A DNA stretch of 64,000 bases from Acanthaster planci (taxonomy: Eukaryota > Echinodermata > Asteroidea > Valvatida > Acanthasteridae), in contig NW_019091480.1 in assembly GCF_001949145.1 (NCBI RefSeq), forward strand, positions 950,040 to 1,014,039, written 5' to 3'. The notes below the pieces were generated by a model. The model was not told the DNA's origin and searched no databases. It saw only the letters and a program-made list of their open reading frames with translations. Positions 1-11,972 of this stretch are shown here, piece after piece. A program made the position numbers and the translations under genes. Positions within the stretch are counted from its first letter, which is position 1; each line of letters begins with the position of its first letter.

Positions 1-2828
1 TGGATCATCATCCCAACTACAGTTAGGATCATCATCTCATGGGACAGAAACCATAGGTTATAACCAAGGCTTTGTTGGTTTATTTACAATAAAAGAAATT
101 TCCAGTTTTTAAACAGTTCACCCCAATTACTACAGAAGTACTTGCCCTTGTTACAGCTGCACACTGTGTATACATGTTGACACAAAACTCATGTCCTCTT
201 GGTTAGGAACATACTTGCAATATATACATGCGGTATGCATGCACAATCTCAAATTAGTTCAGATTCTTAATGATAAATTTATATTCCCTTACATCTTGGC
301 TGGTTAATGATAGCTGCACCTCAACACTACCACACTCAGGATCTCGCGATGGCCTTGTTAAAGCTACATCTACATGTAGATCAAAGTTTGAAGTGTTGGC
401 GATCACAATTGCCTCACTGTCTTTGAGGTTCCCATATCATCAGGTATCCTTCACTTTTCTGTAATTGATATGCCATGATCTCTGGGATGCTGCCATGGAC
501 ATCTTTCCATTGTGAGCGGCAAGTACGTACTCTGTGTATTTGCAAACAACCTGTACGTAGACAGGTTAGTAACAAACTCAGAGGAAATCTATAATAATTG
601 AATATAAACAAGGATATGGATCGTTTCGTTGAAAAGTTTATATGTATAGACTTGTGGAATGTATTTGTACATGATAGTGATGTTTGTACACATTTGAAAT
701 TTTCACTTGTTATATTGTAACTGAATATGATATTTTGGGACTGCTATGTCCTCTGCTCATATCGTTGTGGAGAAAAAAATTATTCTTGATGTAAAGAGTT
801 ATGAGCCAGCCATAAGTTAATTAATCATCATAAGAGCGTTTGACCAGACCATGCAACAAATTACACTTATGCACAAAACACAGAACACTTGCAAAAGGCA
901 TGTGGAAATAAAAGATTACCGAAAACTGTCACTCGAAGGCCTGCAATTCCAATATCTATGGTATCTATGGCTATACACACCTGACGTTATACAATTTTGT
1001 AAATATTACAATAGCAAGATGTAACTGTCTTTTTGACCAGAAAGGGTGTAAATTTCAATCCATTTCAAATACCTTTTGGTGCCTTTTTAAAGTCAAAATT
1101 AACAAACTCATTTTTATCTCTACTATCTGTACATGTGTTGTTTTTTTGTAATGGTAAGGATAACATACATGTACACATCGATATTAATCGCAATGTTGTT
1201 GAATGACTTTTAATGGGGCTCCGTTTAAGATGATAATTGAAATAAGCCTATGAAGTTGTAATTTCATGTTTGTGCCAAAGTACTGTGTATCCAAGAGTCT
1301 GTCATAAGTGACTGAAAAATTTTAACCTTTCGGATGAACATTTTGCTAAAGAATAGGAATTTGAGAGAATGCACAGAAAACAGATAAAGAATAGAAGTTA
1401 AAGAACCGAATTTTGCTATTTCCAAAGTAAACATTTTATATTCACATTTTTGAAGAAATGCAACTAATAAATAGCCTTGGTCTTCAAGTTTACTGGGTAC
1501 ATCGAAAGCCAATGATGAATTGCAGCTTGTGTTAATTTTGTGTGTACACTTCAACTGGGGGGCACGGACCTGGGGGGGTGTTCACTCGCTCCACATCTCC
1601 AACGAAAACTCCGGTGTGGTTTAGGCAAGACTTTGTTTGCTGGTGTTGGGTTGGGCTGGGCTTGGTTGGATTCATTTAGGCTGGCCAAGTCGGGGTTATG
1701 TACATGTACATACGTGTATAAACGTGGTCAGGGTTGGGTTGCGTTCAGTCACTTTCCTTCAGTTCGAGCTTTGGTTCGGTCTCGTCGCCTCAACAGCAAA
1801 AAGGTTAAATGTGAAATAAACTTACTCCATTTGCTATGCATCGTCATGCAAACTTCAAAATCCTATGTTTCTGCGTAGTTTTGCTCCGTCCTTGTTTGTA
1901 AATGCATGTATAGTCATGTACACCTTCGACGAGGTTAGAATTTTCCTTTGGTTTTGTGATTGACATTGAATCACGGAGGTATTCAAGTTTTAAGTTATAC
2001 ACTCAGAAGAAAATGAATTAGTGGTTAGAATGTACATTCCAGTAACCGTCGCCACCAGTCTCTCGATCCCTCCTTACCGTACGAGGGGTAATTACGCGCA
2101 GAGCCTGGATCAAGATCACCTCTTTGTGAGCATTTGTAAACTTATTCTTGCTCCTAAATGAGGATGAAGGTACTTTTTATTAATCTTTTGAGGTGATTTT
2201 TGCTCGGAAATAAAATAACGTGCTGCTTTTCCAACAACTTCTAACGTGCAAAGTGGGATAGACTTGATAATTTTCTTGAGAGCATTTTACCGAATCGTGT
2301 GTTATAGGTATTATTATTTGTGCAAAATACCTTGGTCTTGATTTCCTCAGATCGTGGACTGACTTAGATCAAGTCTAACGTCGTCAGAAATTTCACCCGG
2401 TGACGTGCAGGTCAGGCTTCGTTTTGTTCGCCGCGGTAACACGATGTACTGCACATTGGGCTGTTGTAATGGTCAGGGTACGTAGCTGGTTCTGATATGT
2501 TCAGTGACCTTCGCGGAACGACGCAGTCCTGACCGTGTCATTTTCATTTAGGCCTAGGTATACCAACTTCAGAATCCGAGGTGAGATCAGCTTTTGATTG
2601 TGGGTAAATAACATCCATTACCTTCACGTTCTCGTGAGTATATCTCTCGTGCATTTATCACCAGATAACATGATTTAGTCTGACAATAATCGTGATGTTT
2701 TTCCCCAAAAATTTCAGTCTGAGCCAAAAAGGCAAAAAAATTTCTCCTGATTTTTGGAATTTTGGGGTTGTTGCTTATTTTTGTGGCAATTCTGAATGTT
2801 ACAGCTCCATCTCAATTTCGACCTACAT

Positions 2829-3003
2829 GCAGCGGCGTAGCGAGTGGGGGGTGTTGCACCCCCCCCCCAATAATTCTTTTCAGTCGGCAAATAAAGGGTC
2901 AGTCGGCAAACGAAACTGAAATTGACGTCATGAATTATTGACGTACATCGGCAACTTTACCCTGGCACCCCCCCCAAAAAATGCCTTCGCTACGCCGCAA
3001 CTT
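2829..3003. repeat. Inverted-end (MITE-like) element, GCGGCGTAGCGA termini
   Basis: The left end reads CAGCGGCGTAGCGAGTGGGG. The right end, reverse-complemented, reads GCGGCGTAGCGAAGG, followed by a G run. The two ends form imperfect terminal inverted repeats around about 150 bases with poly-C/poly-G tracts. CAG(T/C)GGCG termini resemble hAT-type transposon ends, and a similar end (CAGTGGCGTAGCAAAGG) occurs near 46896. I do not see a clean 8-bp target duplication, so the class is uncertain. Confidence 0.45.
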
Positions 3004-3113
3004 CCGTGTACATGCATAAGCTCCTGTGTTTACATTGGGCTGTTGGTAGGGTTTATGTTTTTCTGACCCTCCACAAGCGCAGTGAGGGTGGTGGTGATGA
3101 TGTCCGAGGGCAG

Positions 3114-3140
3114 ATTGGGGGCGGGGGCCGGGGGGGGGGA
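3114..3140 (+). other. G-rich tract, potential G-quadruplex
   Basis: Three uninterrupted G runs (5, 5 and 10 residues) are separated by one or two C residues, so at least four G-triplets are available. A second G-run (about 11 G) lies near 3399. Both are 400-700 bases upstream of the M1 start codon. A function is not implied; they may only be transposon-terminal homopolymers. Confidence 0.4.
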
Positions 3141-3805
3141 GCAACAGGGCCATGCCCCCCCCCATTTTTTGTAACCTTAATGTGGGAAAGGCCATAGGTT
3201 TTATTGGTGTATACATATATGATCGATCCCCTTCCAACGTGTGAAAAGCCCCAAAATGTAGCTTCACCCCCAAAGAATTAAAGTTACATTAAAAAATATA
3301 TACATATTTTTTGCTCTCCCTAAAAAAACCCAAAATTTCTGTTTGCTTTTTCTTCTTTTGCGCTAACTGCTTTTTAAAATTGTGAGTCAAGAAGGGTTAA
3401 GGGGGGGGGGTCGGGATATTCTGCAGTGTAGATCAGTTGAACCGAGAAGAATTTTTGTGAAGTGTGAAAAACTTCAGAGAAAATGCTAGACATTCAAATG
3501 TTTGCCCCAGTACGTTTTCAGTGGACCGCTTACATTTATTTTCCACCGTGGTTACGTATTTGTATAGTACGTGCATGTTTGTATCAGTGAAACGGTCCAA
3601 TATTATGATACATTATACGCTTGGGGGAAAGCGCCTGGCTTAGGCCATGTGCCTTTACAGTGCGATGAGTGGTAAAGACATTTTGAACATGTTGGGCACG
3701 CTTGGGCGCAAACAACGTTTGCGTAGATGTCGAACATTTTAATTGAAGCGGTGGATATCCTAACTAGTTAACAGGCCCACGCAGCAGGCTGATCCGCAGC
3801 CGGTC

Positions 3806-6800
3806 ATGGCGAGTGCTGGCCCTGGGGAATTTCAACCGAACAAGACAAGTAAGGACGTTCCCGGACTAAAGGTGCTTTCGGTAGTCCACATCGTGCTTGG
3901 AGTTCTGAGTGTCATCTTCGGGATCGTTGCCGTAGCACTTCGCTGCAATTTTTCATATATTGGATTCGGAATTTGGAGTGGGGTTTTGGTGAGTGACATT
4001 TCTGCCCCGGACGATTTTGCTACCCATGGAGACATTTTAATCAGTGGCATATAATAGACCCAAACCTAACTTGCTTAACTTGTCAGCCAGTGCAGGGTAG
4101 TCAAATTTCCCCTGAAATACGCACACCTCTTTGTAAACAATGTGGGCAACATGCACGTGTGTATGATTACTGTTTAATTTAATCATTCTTTTAGATGCAA
4201 AAAAAGGGAAAGAAACCGAATTAACGTCATGGAAATGGAAAGAATTTGAAAACCGGATCTGTGTGGATATTGAGAATTTGAGTGAACAATTGCCACAGAT
4301 TGCGGGCAAAGACTTAGACTTGAAATCAAGTCGGTAATTCCCCGTGTGAAGTCCGCTTTCCTCGCCTTCCACGGCCTATGAGATTTTGACAAAAGATTCC
4401 CCGTGATAGCACCCACTGAAAACTGTAGAAAGAAAGGTGCTCTCTAAAGGAAACTCTTTGCCACTTTCACCCCAAAACACTCAGCAGTAAAGTTGAAATT
4501 TTATTATGATTTGGTTCATTTTTAAATTAGTTTTTCATCCTGACTGGCGTTCTTGGATTGTGTACACTGGCTCGAAACAACAGAAGACGCATGGTGAGCT
4601 ACCTCTTAAAAAATCTAAAATACATGTAATTACAAAGAAAATTCATGCTGTTTAACGCCTGTGAATATTAAGCAAGCATTTAGTGAAAAAGGTGATGTGA
4701 GGGACTGTGGAAATATGATTTCGGCCTATTTGTCTTTTTTTGCTAGGGACAGAAATTAATGCCGGTGAACACAAATGCAATTTTGTGACGGCAAATATTC
4801 GCGAATTCGCAAAAGTTGAACTGATCTCAACTCGGCCGACCTTTGCTGCAAACCGTTCGTGGTGTCAAATTCTCCTGCAGTACGAACCGGCCTTTGGGTG
4901 CATCTGAAAGTGAATCGATTTCGACGTAACGAAAATAATAATTGCAGCAACGTTTCGCTTCTCGAGTTGAAATGTGTGCAACTTTTGCGAATTATATATG
5001 ATCTAGGCCGGATGTCGATAGGCACTGCTTACCGCAAGCGAAAAATCAGCGCTTACCGTTGTAGAAATTCTGTGCTTATGGCGAACGTATTTTAGCGGTT
5101 AGCGAGGAATTGTGGCTCAGGTGCACATGCGTACATCCTATAAGTAGGAATTCTGTGCTTTTAAAGGTTACCGCAGATTTTTCCGGTAGAGCGGCTAGCG
5201 CAGAATGGAGATCGTAAGCGCGGAATTCTGCGTAAGCAGTGCCATGACGTTGGGCCCTGGTGGCACAAATTTGCGTTTATGTTCGCTTTCGCACCAAGTA
5301 CGAGCCGGTCTTAAGAGTTGGTCCTTCTCTCCTAAGGTACCACATCGACAATTCAAGATGTACATTCAGGATATCTTTCGAGTACTAAAGGGCTTGTCCA
5401 CCCTATGTGTCTCGAAGTTCGTCAACAGTATCGGCTCTTACTAGAAGCCTTCTACAAAACAGTCACAGCTTATGATGACACGAAATCTAAACGTGCAATA
5501 AACGTTGGAGCGTACAATAAACTTCAAAATTACATGAAATAGATCAGATCGTTGATGCAACGAGGCAAAGAGTCGAACGATTGATGGTGAATGAACTATA
5601 GAGTACCAAAGTGTGACGTCATTTTGAACCAGAAAATATAGGGCAAACATTGATCTCCGTTATATGAGTGCAAATGAAAAACGGGAGTAGTTTGTTCCCC
5701 TTTATAGCCCCTTTCATTATATGCATAATGTGCGCGCAACATACTCACTTCTGCACTTTGGTGGTCCTTGGAGCCAGACCTCATGACGCGTTGCAAATAT
5801 TTTAGGATCTCAAAGATCTGGCCTTTTAAATTTCGTAGTTATGTGCAGCAAAAATCATATCAGACTGATTTGTACAAAACCACGTTGATGACGTAGGGGT
5901 TATTACCAACGACAAAATTTGAGTTACCATGGATTTTCTCAAAATGGTTCGACTAGGATACGTTTGAGTGAGACGGCATTGCACGTGCGCATTGGTAAGA
6001 AGCGATTGACAAGCAGTTAAACTGTACAGTTGTTGCTCGAATTTGCCCTTGACATTACTTCCATCGATTATTATTGCTTCTACTATTGGTGACTGATTTT
6101 CTTCAGGTTATTACCTTCCTGGTGATGTCCATTGTGTGTGGAGCTGTAGCTTTCCAGTTGATAATTGCATCTGCCGTTGCTGCTGCGAGAGAGTTCCCTC
6201 ACTTTTGCCATCCCGACAGCATACATCTGGATTTCGAGTGTGTCATTCACCCGGTAAAATGGGCACATTTCATTTTCTTCCATCATTGGCAAAGGAATAT
6301 TCTCAGACGAATATCTCAACACTTCTTCCCCGCTTCATATACCTCTGTCCTTCATGGCGGAACACTGTTTAGCTTTTACATTTGATACCATCTTAATTTA
6401 AAAGAACGATGCATTGTCTGTGCGTCCTAACAATCGATGTTGTGAATTTATTTACAGGAACCCCGTAAAGCCATAGATTCTTTGTTGGTGGTAGTCGGGT
6501 TCTCTGAATTGGCCATCAGCATTCTGAGTGCATCTCTGTCCTGCTACGGCGCATTCAGATGCTGCCATTCCTCCTACACTCCGGTTATGGTACCCAGCCG
6601 ACTCTTGATTTCTTGTATAGTAAAATTTTATAAGTTCTGGATAGATCTTGATTCACGGGTCATAATGATTCAGTCGCCGTGGGCTCCAATAGAGAAGTCA
6701 ACCCAATAACGAACCAAACGTTGTTTGAATTTCATTGCTGAGGAGCTGAAATGCCCAATTGTTCTAGGAACTAGTCAACAGAAATGACAATAATGACTTC

Positions 6801-7086
6801 GAACTTTGAATAATGACTTCGACGGCGGTTACCAATAGTGATGGACGAGAAATGCGTGTTGTCGCTCATGTCAGACATCTATAGAAAGCAGCCCTTTTGA
6901 AAATGTTTCACGCTTGCATGTAAACAAACTTTTCAGTATCAATAAATGGACCTTAACAGGTTTGCGATATTTAATACTACTGTGCAGGTGCAGTACGTTG
7001 CCCAACCAGATAATGTACAGTTTGTACCAATGACGATCATACAACCACAGCAACAGCAAGGAGCGCAGGCGCCTTCTGCAGTGTAA
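3806..7086 (+). CDS. M1: MS4A/CD20-like four-transmembrane protein, 207 aa
   Basis: Five coding exons: 3806-3988, 4531-4593, 6107-6253, 6458-6589 and 6988-7086 (stop TAA), all joined in phase 0 at GT/AG sites. TM1 is about residues 22-45. It is followed by Cys47 and an N-glycosylation sequon (Asn48-Phe-Ser) in a short extracellular loop, then the WSG motif at residues 57-59. TM2 (about 58-75) ends in a basic Arg-rich turn. TM3 is about 84-108. The large extracellular loop has Cys116 and Cys127, a likely disulphide. TM4 (about 137-160) contains Glu148 and ends in cysteines 160, 166 and 167, candidate palmitoylation sites. The tail is Gln-rich and ends Pro-Ser-Ala-Val, a class I PDZ-ligand pattern. 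The loop layout, WSG motif and TM4 glutamate match the MS4A family, whose members act as plasma-membrane receptor subunits or ion-flux regulators; the role here is inferred. The ATG is chosen because an acceptor AG lies just upstream, as in the paralogues. An exon equivalent to exon 6 of M3-M5 is not seen. Confidence 0.82.
4803..4994. repeat. Short foldback element in M1 intron 2
   Basis: The left arm 4804-4834 (AATTCGCAAAAGTTG followed after a gap by TCAACTCG) and the right arm 4963-4993 (CGAGTTGA, then CAACTTTTGCGAATT) are inverted copies around a spacer of about 128 bases. This is the structure of a non-autonomous foldback element or MITE. It has no coding capacity and I could not assign it to a transposon class. 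Confidence 0.5.
5020..5245. repeat. Degenerate repeat of GGAATTCTG(T/C)G / CTTACCG words
   Basis: Words related to GCTTACCG, CGGTTAGCG and GGAATTCTGTGCTT recur several times on both strands within about 225 bases, with palindromic EcoRI-like cores. It looks like a decayed short-unit repeat adjoining the foldback element just upstream. Unit length is irregular and no protein is encoded. Confidence 0.35.
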
Positions 7087-8329
7087 GGTAACTATAATCT
7101 CGCGAATGTTATGTATCAATTATGTTGTGTGAATTAGAATCTAAGATTTATTGCTAGCACAAATCCTCAATGTTGTCCATTTCAAAGTGGGATTGGGGAG
7201 AGGGGACATGTGGCCTATAGAGGTTGTGAATTTAAAGAACTCGGCGTACTAGATATTAATCAATCTAACTCGTAAAAGAATTATTCTACCTCCATTTTCT
7301 GTTAATTTGATCTTTGTTGAACTTTTTTCAGAATGCCTGGAGACAGACGGTTTACCACATAAAAAGAGAGAATGCAAATTTCAATCATGGGGAAGAAATA
7401 TGTTAGACAAGTTTGTGGTTAAACCAGTTTAGTTCGCCTTTCGGACCCCGGCCAGGGCACGACTGCGTTGCTGATTATCAGTCCAGAGTATTACTCGATT
7501 TGGACAGGCTATACGTCACAAACCTCGTGTAATCTGACCAATCACAAGGCCTGTTCTAGCAGCCCGCAAAGGATCGTGGGTGTTTCCATGATGCAAGGTG
7601 CTTTTCTTAACGTAGGAGCATACAATGTATATGGAACAACAAACACCGACCAAAAAGTTCCGTTTGCAAAATTTCATTGGCTATGCAAGCATAAAGACCA
7701 TCGTTAAAGATATCGATAAGAAATTTATCGTTGCCAACTTAAGATATATAACGTTGAAGTTAGACGAAAATTACTGTATTTTTCGATGACTACTAAAACA
7801 GTCAGTAGGGGCACGGGGAAGGATCACTCTATATGCCCATAATGTGGTAATACTCCTGACTGATTATGGCCTTTCCGTAAATGACGTAAAGACGAGAGAA
7901 GAAAAAAACATTTTTAAAGTGGCGCAAGATGGTGACCAGAGAATCTGGAAGGAATGGGGGGAACGTGCGAATGACGATGTGAGTTCACAAAATGGCAAGG
8001 ACGAGGCCGTTCAAGTGGGAATTAATGTATTACGGGTGTGCATTTAGCGACTAGTCATAATGGTCCGGTCTAAGCATAGGTCGGGCTGGTTCCCACTCCC
8101 ATCACGTTTGGAATTGGAAAGACTATAGGCAGTGGTTTCGACTGGTCTTACGTCTCCCCTTAGCGGAGGGCAGGGTGACAAGCCCCCCCCCCCCAACATG
8201 TTGCTATTTGTTAAAGGAATTGAAGGTGTTTACACCTTCGTTTTAGAAAAATCCTATGCCTCCGTTACACCCAAACCTTAAAGTGTAGCCGCAATATATT
8301 TTTCTACAAGACACGACTTTTTGGACACT

Positions 8330-8850
8330 TTGTACTCTTCTTCAATGTATGAAAACTCATTTATACTCCTATTTGGTTACATCCTCGGGAAAAGTGCACT
8401 TTTTAAAACACTTTTTAAACACTTACTCAAGTATTCCTGGACAAATGAGGACGCTGCCGCTGTGATGTCATCTAGCCAAAACATTGTTCATTGCATAGGC
8501 TTTTCGTATTTGTGAACCCAGAATTTGCTGAATGAAAACATTTGTTAGAAAGTGATTGATGCTCATTTGTTATGCACGTCAACAACAACGAATCAGCAAA
8601 GAAGAGAAATAAGTCCGGTAAAATCTACCATGATGCAGGACTTTAAGTACAAACCAACGTAACATATGAAGGTTTTCTTCCTAGGATGAGATCACAGTTT
8701 GCTCATGAATATGGAAGTATCATTAGCATAAAAACCAAAAAGGCAGTACGTTTATAATAGTGACAAAGAAGTGAGAATCAGGTTAACTGAGACACAAAGT
8801 TGCATTTTGAAGGTTTGTATTGGGACAAATTGATTGCCGCTTCCCTTTAA
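8330..8850 (+). repeat. Dispersed repeat family R1, copy 1
   Basis: This stretch aligns by eye with about 55330-55765 and more loosely with 40090-40555. Shared words include GAACCCA(G/A)A, AACAACAATGAATC-like, CAGCAAAGAAGAGA-like and ATTAGCATAAAA followed by AAAAAGGCA. An opposite-orientation copy appears near 63565-63800. No protein is encoded. Insertions at several unrelated positions imply a mobile or formerly mobile non-autonomous element. Confidence 0.5.
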
Positions 8851-10547
8851 AATCGCCACAGCTCCCCATGTACGCACCTTGTCCAAAAATACAGGGAGTG
8901 TCTGGCCAAAGGAAAGTCATTTTCCCAACTTGTTAATGACAAAGATTCCTTTTACGCTCATTATCCATAAAGCCCATGAGCTGGCATTGTCGATTGGTCC
9001 CGTGATGAGATTTCTCTAATATGGAGAGTCTTCTCAGGATGAAGGAAGCGATCAACTTGTTACTCTTCAGAAAATTATCCATCACTCATCCAAGGAAACT
9101 GTTACTTGTCATAGAAACTGCCTTGTTTGAATGTGCGGCTCGAATAAGCAGTTGTGGCTACTTTTTAAATATCCGATTGATTCTTTCAGTATATATAGTT
9201 ACTAATAACAGGTTGGCATAATTTTTCCTCCGGCTATGCATGTATGTATCGCGGTGAGTAGAGCTAAGATGCGCTCAAAGTGTATTTTATTCAAATATTT
9301 AATTCATAATTATCACTGAAAGCAGGATTACGTTTAGGGGAAGTGAGAATTAAACACAGACATGAAACCTACTATAGGCATCCGCCTCTATGAAGGTAGA
9401 CTCCGAGGAAGGATTGTGGAAAATAAACAATAACGCCACTTTGTTGGCTTTGCTGCATGAGGTGTTCACAGTACGGAAATTACCCATGCATTGTATATAT
9501 CTATGCGTCAATTGATCAATTTGCCCCTATCATGATGATCCAACATACGACTTTGACGCAATTATTGTCAATAAAAGAGAAAAACAAACGCATATTCAAA
9601 TTTCAAAATTATCGTCTCAATGTAATTATAAGTCTTTAAACTTTATTTGAATTTTGAACTGCTCCATCTATATATGTAGGCCTGTGCATGCTTTTTGTTT
9701 TATTTCTCTTCTTAATTTTTGTTCGCTACAATAAGATCACTGTGTAGCCTAGTTCCCTTTAATTTCCAAATTACATTTTGATTATATGTCGCTCGCTGAA
9801 TAATGCAAATAAAAATGTACTCTGAAGAAGCAAAATTATAGGTCTGTGTACAAGGTGGGTCTTCACTGTGTTGCAAAAGTAAACGATTTACGTTCGAGTC
9901 CAGAAGTCGACGTGTTTCTGAATTAGATGATTCCTTCTCTAATCCCAAAACCAAAGGAAAAACAAGGTTTTGCCTGTAATTGCTCTGCTTTGTGCAAGAT
10001 TTCCACCAACCCACAAGCTGTCATTGATTATGTCGATCCCAGTTCGTTGTGTTGCATTATGCCCTCTGACCTAACCATGCACCAGACCTGCAGGATCCTC
10101 AAGCGTCTACATTGTGAAGTTCAAACCAAATCAACTTGTTTAGAGTTATTTTAAAGAATACCTAACTAAACTAACTAATATCTAACCAAAACAACTAAAG
10201 TGAATGACCAATTAGGAAGAAAATTAAAATATGTTTGCATAGGTAGAAGATGGATTTGCACAAACAGCGTCGTTGGAAGCAAGTCTGACTAACCTACTTC
10301 TTCCAGTCTGATCTAACGAAGTGAATGTTAACCCCTACTCTCAGCTCCGTAGCTGGTATAGGTTATATAAACATACTTCGCCAGCTGTTGATAATAGCTT
10401 TGAGTTTGCACGCATGCATGAAAGATGCCGGATGCGACAACGAAAAAAAAACCCAACTGCTTAGGCTTGTTTGAAATTTGAGAGAGACGACTGGATGATT
10501 TACAGAGTGGAGCGTGAATGCAAGTTTGAATGGTCTCCTGGGAGTAG

Positions 10548-11026
10548 TACGGTGGCTGATCTCTTCCAAGAATACCTTTTTTTTATTTTACGGAGTTTTA
10601 ACGCTCCTTTACGGCGTTATTACGCCCTATTGCGGCGTTATAGGGCCGTAATTGATTTAAGGCGTTCCAACGCCCTATTAGATACGATCTACCGCCCAGG
10701 TTCATGTTATTACTGAGCATCGGGACTATACCTGTATAGACAAAGGGGCTTTTATCACATACCTTGCAAGATTCGAACCGTCCAAGGATGGCAACAGTAG
10801 CCTAACTATGCGCACAAGCGGAGCCACGTGTGTTATTGCGTGGACGCCGTACAGCGTGATTACGTCGTACTAAGACGTTATATAACGCCATAATAGGGCG
10901 TTATTACGCCTTAAAATAGGGATTACGCCTTAAACTAGAGCATTATAGGCGTTACAACACCGTATTAGGGCGTTATAACGCCGTAAAATTAAAAAAATGT
11001 ATTCCAGGCGGAGATCAGCCAACGTA
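10548..11026. mobile_element. Large foldback element with GGCGTTATAACGCC units
   Basis: The left end (TACGGTGGCTGATCTC, then AATACC and a T run into TTTTACGG) is matched by the inverted right end (CGTTGGCTGATCTCC, GGAATACAT, T run, TTTTACGGCG). Both arms are filled with GGCGTTA-TAACGCC palindromic units (for example AGGGCGTTATAACGCCGT near 10967-10984). The middle contains a tRNA-like B-box word (GGTTCGAATCT on the minus strand, about 10770). There is no transposase frame, so it is a non-autonomous foldback or MITE-type element of about 480 bases. Confidence 0.65.
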
Positions 11027-11659
11027 GAATAGTGGTCACGGTGTTAGATACTTGCACGATGGAGCTTTATCTCGAGATAGTGGATGGACTGAGACCAAGT
11101 TTACTCTGGAGATCACGAATGTTTGGGGTAGGCACGGTATGCTGGTGTCAGGTAACTGACTCCGGCAAGCTGGTTGTCTGAACTTTGATGACCTACATTT
11201 AAGTTCGACAGTTTGGTTTTCTACGTGGGACACTGATCTAGCTAGCATAGCAAACAACATGCGTGAATGATAATTTCAGACGCTGGTAGCTGCGGATGGT
11301 TGAATTTATGTCTGCGTGGGAGTACGGTCTCCTGTAGAAGTCATCCTCTATTCTTCATACACTGCGCCTTCACGTGAGTACACACATGCATGTATATATC
11401 TTTATTGTAGGTTATGTCACCTAAACTCCGAAGTTTTCATGACTTAATTCAAAGCCTGTACGTATAATACTTTCTTTGTAAACGGTTTTGCTGCGATGAA
11501 ATTCATTGACATAACCGACCTATCTAGGCCTACAGACAGAGATGTTGCGGAGTGATTGCATCCTTGTCGGAAAAGAAGTGAAAATGACCCTTTTTAGAGG
11601 TCTGCACATGGTGACTTGTTTAGTGCGCTGTTGCCTGAACTGAATATTATATTATTAAT

Positions 11660-11800
11660 TTCTACCACAAGTACGTTCACTGCAAAATATCTGGTGTTAA
11701 AACTACACTTTTTGGTGTTATATCAGATGACCACCAAAATATGTTACTTTAACCATTCCTTTAACGCCGATGGTGTCACTTCATACACCTTCAAGTGTTA
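11660..11800. repeat. MITE-like remnant, CACTGCAAA / GTGTTA family, copy 1
   Basis: It begins with TTCACTGCAAAAT and carries repeated GGTGTTA/TAACACC words. It shares the run around ATATGTTACTTTAAC and the following ...GGTGTCACTT...ACACCT...AAGTGTTA order with the fuller copy at 23957-24188. It has no coding potential. Confidence 0.45.
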
Positions 11801-11963
11801 GCGACATTTCATGTCATGAAAGATTAACGCAGGCCTCTCGGGTGGGGATCAAGGTGTTTTGTTTACTAGTTTGGGTAGTGGGCAGGTCTATTAATTTCTA
11901 TTTATTTTTTCTGCTTTCTATTGGATAATTGGTCATTCCTCGGTTAAACATCCACCCTGACAG

Positions 11964-11972
11964 CTGATCACC
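11964..11972 (+). promoter_or_regulatory. 5'-UTR splice acceptor immediately before M2 start
   Basis: The sequence CCCTGACAG|CTGATCACC-ATG places an AG nine bases before the start codon. Similar acceptors occur before M3 (CACTACAG|ATCATCATTACC-ATG), M4 (TTTCTCCAG|CTGATCATC-ATG) and M5 (TTTTTCCAG, then CCAGTCATC-ATG). Conservation of this layout indicates a noncoding first exon upstream in each gene and supports the chosen starts. Confidence 0.6.

Larger units (their letters stand above)
1..3805. other. Upstream region without recognisable gene
   Basis: No reading frame here looks like a conserved protein; the longest open frames (about 112 codons near 1540-1878 and 2935-3273) are low-complexity or overlap G/C homopolymer tracts. 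The stretch contains TG/GGGTTGGGC-like simple sequence near 1640-1750, an inverted-end repeat at about 2829-3003 and G-rich tracts at 3114-3140 and 3396-3415. The promoter and noncoding first exon of the downstream gene M1 should lie here, but I cannot place them. Confidence 0.6.
7087..11972. other. Intergenic region M1-M2
   Basis: No conserved protein is recognisable. An acceptor-like pyrimidine tract ending in TTTTTTCAG at about 7331, and a GT directly after the M1 stop codon, suggest that M1 may have a spliced 3' UTR, but this is weak. The region holds a dispersed repeat copy (about 8330-8850), the large foldback element at 10548-11026 and a MITE-like remnant at about 11660-11800. The promoter and noncoding first exon of M2 presumably lie in the last few kilobases; I cannot fix them. 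Confidence 0.6.

Noticed and set aside
2443-2480. ATG followed by a Cys-rich short peptide (MYCTLGCCNG) with a possible donor
   Set aside because: Too short, no donor of good quality and no downstream exon could be joined.
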